Source: Bacteroidaceae bacterium (lineage in GTDB: Bacteria; Bacteroidota; Bacteroidia; Bacteroidales; Bacteroidaceae). Taken from it: a DNA stretch of 8,117 nucleotides. Made by a program: the position numbers and the translations under genes. The number at the start of each line of letters is the position of its first letter. Position 1 is the first letter of the stretch. The notes beneath the pieces are model-generated. The model did no database searches. It was not told the origin of the DNA and worked only from the letters and a program-made list of their open reading frames with translations. The stretch spans positions 1 to 8,117 of the forward strand of contig JAFZUB010000011.1 of NCBI GenBank assembly GCA_017618515.1. Reading direction: 5' to 3'. This document shows positions 6,420 to 8,117 of this stretch, piece after piece.

Positions 6420-7005
6420 TCTCCCCCTTGCCGTAGCGCTTGTTGAGGCCGTTGATTACCTCGTCGGTGATGTTGCACTTGGGGTCAGCGAGCAGTATGT
6501 TGTCGTTGCTGCGTGAGAGGATGTAGGTGTAGCCTGCGGTCTTGTTGTAGGATGCCAGGAAGTTGTCGATAGAGTCGTGGAGCGATTTGTTGTACTTGTC
6601 CTGCTCCTTCTGGAACTCCTCGGCCAGATTGTCCTGCAAACTCTGCAGCTGGTTCTGCTTCTTGATGAGGGCAGCCTGCATCTTGGTAGCCTGGTCTTGG
6701 CTCACCAGTCCGCTCTGCACCTTCTCCTGGAAGTCGGCCATCTCTTTCTGCAGTGCTACGCCCTTGTTGTTCAGCGTATTGCTGATACTTGTGCGCTTCT
6801 TCTCCAGCAGATTGCTGCAATCGAGATAATACTCATACTTGGCCATCAGTGTGTCGATGTCCACAAAGGCTATCTTCACGCCATTATCTTCAGCAGCAGC
6901 CTCAGTTTTTGCGCCATCCTTTGCAGGCTTGGCTTCCTTCTGACCACACGAACTCATCATCACAGCGCAGCCCATCAGCAGCGCAAACAAAAATGTCTTT
7001 TTCAT
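6400..7005 (-). CDS. OmpH/Skp-family lipoprotein, putative periplasmic chaperone
   Basis: A 201-aa lipoprotein of the OmpH (Skp) family, which holds unfolded outer-membrane proteins in the periplasm. The signal peptide runs MKKTFLFALLMGCAVMMSS and is followed by Cys20 in a lipobox-like MSSC, predicting lipidation. A low-complexity Ala/Lys/Glu linker (about 22-42) comes next, then the family's VKIAFVDIDTLMAKYEYY (43-60). A long alpha-helical, coiled-coil-prone segment rich in Gln, Lys and Glu (about 62-145) should form the tentacles. The C-terminal part has SYNKTAGYTYILSRS and the ADPKCNITDEVINGLNKRY ending typical of Bacteroidetes members. The ATG at 7003-7005 is chosen because it yields the lipoprotein signal; the frame is open to 7266, but the extra residues would overlap the upstream gene and destroy the signal peptide. 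It sits 17 nt after the small membrane protein gene and 66 nt before the nucleoside kinase gene. The chaperone role is inferred from family membership. Confidence 0.88.
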   Translation of the reverse strand: MKKTFLFALLMGCAVMMSSCGQKEAKPAKDGAKTEAAAEDNGVKIAFVDIDTLMAKYEYYLDCSNLLEKKRTSISNTLNNKGVALQKEMADFQEKVQSGLVSQDQATKMQAALIKKQNQLQSLQDNLAEEFQKEQDKYNKSLHDSIDNFLASYNKTAGYTYILSRSNDNILLADPKCNITDEVINGLNKRYGKGEKGKSEE

Positions 7006-7022
7006 TTTATTGGGTTTAATAT

Positions 7023-7226
7023 TTAATGTTCTTTCACTTTCAGTCCACTGTTGAGGCGTGCCTCCATATCCTGATGCCTCACGCAGCGTATGCCGCGTCG
7101 CTCCATTTCGCGATTGCCCTCGATGTGACTGTTCACCACGTTTTTGCGGCCAAACAGCAGTCGGATGCAGAGCAAAACGACCGCAATTGCTACAATTACC
7201 AAGACAAATATCACCTCTTTGAGCAT
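7023..7226 (-). CDS. Small single-helix membrane protein of unknown function
   Basis: A 67-aa protein with one N-terminal hydrophobic helix (about 5-25, VIFVLVIVAIAVVLLCIRLLF) followed by a basic, polar tail. The tail has NSHIEGNREMERRGIRCVRHQDMEARL, with an Asn-x-His-Ile, an Arg-Arg-Gly-Ile-x-Cys-Val and a Gln-Asp-x-Glu-Ala-Arg. I recall similar short proteins, with a hydrophobic start and a Thr/Ser-His-[IV]...RGI.C...QD..AR tail, in other Bacteroidales, so it looks like a conserved lineage-specific family and not a spurious frame. No catalytic motif is recognisable. The positive charge after the helix suggests the tail is cytoplasmic, with the N-terminus outside. The ATG at 7224-7226 has an A-rich leader (AGTAAAAA) and lies about 50 nt from the strongest promoter match in the window, making this the likely first gene of the five-gene cluster. 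Function unknown. Confidence 0.72.
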   Translation of the reverse strand: MLKEVIFVLVIVAIAVVLLCIRLLFGRKNVVNSHIEGNREMERRGIRCVRHQDMEARLNSGLKVKEH

Positions 7227-7370
7227 TTTTTACTATATTCGCAGCGCATAAGGAAACGGTCCTCACACTATTACAAGGTGCAAAGATAGTTTTTTTATTC
7301 GATTAAGCATAAAAAAGTGTATGTTATTTTATCTTAATTCGCAAGAAAATCACATAAAAACATAACTATT
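7227..7370. promoter_or_regulatory. Divergent intergenic region between the 67-aa membrane protein gene and pepD
   Basis: This 144-nt spacer is AT-rich, especially from 7289 onward. It contains the strong minus-strand promoter at 7281-7311. It also has TATATTCGC (7234-7242) and TTAATTCGC (7334-7342) on the plus strand, two members of a motif that recurs in the frd spacer. I find no good TTTG box at the right distance upstream of either plus-strand motif, and no strong hairpin. Confidence 0.6.
7281..7311 (-). promoter_or_regulatory. Bacteroidetes-type promoter for the 7226-to-2164 gene cluster
   Basis: On the minus strand TATCTTTG (complement of 7281-7288), followed by CA, is a perfect match to the Bacteroidetes primary-sigma -7 element TAnnTTTG. 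Nineteen nt upstream is TATG (complement of 7308-7311), one mismatch from the -33 TTTG. Transcription would start near 7275 and give a leader of about 50 nt before the ATG at 7226. A run of seven A residues on the transcribed-sense strand (7290-7296) lies in the spacer. This is the clearest promoter in the window. Confidence 0.75.
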
Positions 7371-8117
7371 ATGACATCAGCCACATTACAACCCAAAGCC
7401 GTCTTTGACTGCTTTGCACAGATCAATCAGATTCCCCGCCCCTCCTACAAGGAGCAGCAGATGAGCGCTTTCCTCGTTGACTTCGGCCACAAGCTCGGCC
7501 TCGAAACCCTGCAGGACTCAGTAGGCAACGTGCTTATCCGCAAACCCGCCACCCCGGGCTATGAAAACCTCAAGGCCACCGTGCTGCAGAGCCACATGGA
7601 CATGGTATGCGAGAAAGTGGCAGGCCTCGACTTCGACTTCACCAAGGACCCTATCCAGACCTACGTTGACGGCGACTGGCTCAGAGCCAAAGGCACCACC
7701 CTCGGCGCTGACGACGGCATCGGCGTAGCCATGCAGATGGCCATTCTGCAAGACGACACCATCGAGCACGGCCCGCTGGAGTGCCTCTTCACCGTGTGTG
7801 AGGAAGAAGGCCTCGTTGGAGCCTTAGGTCTTGAGCCGGGCTTTATGAAAGCCGACTACCTCATCAATCTCGACTCCGAGGATGAGGGACAGATATTCAT
7901 CTCCTGCGCAGGCGGTGCCACCACCACCATCACTTTCCACCCCACCCTTGAGCCCGCGCCCCAGGGACAGTACTTCTTCAAATTGCAGGTGAGCGGCCTC
8001 ACCGGCGGCCACTCCGGCGACGACATTATCAAAAAACGCGCCAATGCCAACAAGCTGCTCGTGCGCATGCTCGCCGCCATGAGTCAATACGGAGTGCGCA
8101 TCGCCGACATACAGTCG
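7371..8117 (+). CDS. pepD: Cytosolic M20C metallodipeptidase, PepD-like (partial, C-terminus beyond right edge)
   Basis: Aminoacyl-histidine (Xaa-His) dipeptidase, also called beta-alanyl-histidine dipeptidase or peptidase D, a di-zinc enzyme that cleaves dipeptides in the cytoplasm. The first 249 residues of about 485 are present. The metal centre is readable: His75 and Asp77 in QSHMDMV, the bridging aspartate in LGADDGIG (Asp114/Asp115), the catalytic-base/ligand glutamate pair in VCEEEGLVGALGL (Glu144/Glu145), and Asp168 in NLDSEDEG. The dimerisation (lid) domain begins at about 180 and includes GLTGGHSGDDI with its conserved His214. The ATG at 7371-7373 gives the usual N-terminus, with the conserved FDCFAQINQIPRPSYKEQQM at 12-31. 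It is transcribed away from the minus-strand cluster across a 144-nt shared spacer. The leader is AT-rich with no Shine-Dalgarno sequence; its promoter is not clear, though TTAATTCGC at 7334-7342 may act as a divergent -7 box. Confidence 0.95.
   Translation, partial: MTSATLQPKAVFDCFAQINQIPRPSYKEQQMSAFLVDFGHKLGLETLQDSVGNVLIRKPATPGYENLKATVLQSHMDMVCEKVAGLDFDFTKDPIQTYVDGDWLRAKGTTLGADDGIGVAMQMAILQDDTIEHGPLECLFTVCEEEGLVGALGLEPGFMKADYLINLDSEDEGQIFISCAGGATTTITFHPTLEPAPQGQYFFKLQVSGLTGGHSGDDIIKKRANANKLLVRMLAAMSQYGVRIADIQS

Noticed and set aside
7006..7266. N-terminal extension of the OmpH-like protein to 288 residues
   Set aside because: The extra 87 residues would overlap the 67-aa membrane protein gene in another frame, pass through a spacer and the leader, and bury a good lipoprotein signal peptide that starts at the ATG at 7003-7005.
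7289..7370. A standard -33/-7 promoter for pepD
   Set aside because: No TAnnTTTG box with a TTTG about 19-21 nt upstream could be found on the plus strand. The TTAATTCGC at 7334-7342 has only AAAA at the -33 distance.
7518..8087. Minus-strand open frames beneath pepD
   Set aside because: They are shadows of the M20 dipeptidase coding sequence, which reads without interruption on the plus strand with its metal ligands in order.

Overview
The window looks like chromosomal DNA of a member of Bacteroidota, most likely order Bacteroidales and close to Prevotella. Four signs support this: a B-type fumarate reductase/succinate dehydrogenase in the order cytochrome b then flavoprotein; an OmpH-like lipoprotein, a TGS-domain nucleoside kinase and a BatD-like protein of the kinds typical of that group; a textbook Bacteroidetes -7 box (TATCTTTG) in the main divergent promoter region; and no convincing Shine-Dalgarno sequences, with AT-rich leaders instead. 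The organism call is inferred from gene content, without a database search.

Layout. Everything from 1 to 7226 is on the minus strand and only the rightmost gene is on the plus strand. Reading the minus strand from right to left, a promoter at about 7281-7311 drives a tight cluster: a 67-aa single-helix membrane protein (7023-7226), an OmpH/Skp-like lipoprotein (6400-7005), a TGS/ThrRS-like/P-loop nucleoside kinase (4681-6333), glutamine-dependent NAD+ synthetase nadE (2755-4677) and a short secreted BatD-like protein (2164-2736). Gaps are 17, 66, 3 and 18 nt, so this is probably one transcript. A 120-nt AT-rich spacer with an inverted repeat and a candidate promoter (2044-2163) separates it from a second operon, which encodes the diheme cytochrome b subunit (1306-2043) and the flavoprotein subunit (1-1269, truncated by the left edge). 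The iron-sulfur subunit would be expected just beyond the edge. On the plus strand, a pepD-type M20 dipeptidase starts at 7371 and runs off the right edge.

How the genes fit together. The window is mostly core metabolism of a fermentative anaerobe: fumarate respiration to succinate, the last step of NAD+ synthesis, nucleoside salvage, envelope housekeeping and peptide breakdown. I see no mobile element, tRNA, rRNA, CRISPR array or defence system, and no previously undescribed system. The points most worth a second look are small: a cysteine-rich periplasmic tail on the cytochrome b subunit, a single-domain BatD-like gene with no ATG start lying in frame behind nadE, the kinase-nadE coupling, a ThrRS-like editing module that seems to have lost its metal-binding His-x3-His, and a recurrent TNWATTCGC motif in the two regulatory spacers. 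No gene-free stretch exceeds 300 bases; the longest is 7227-7370.
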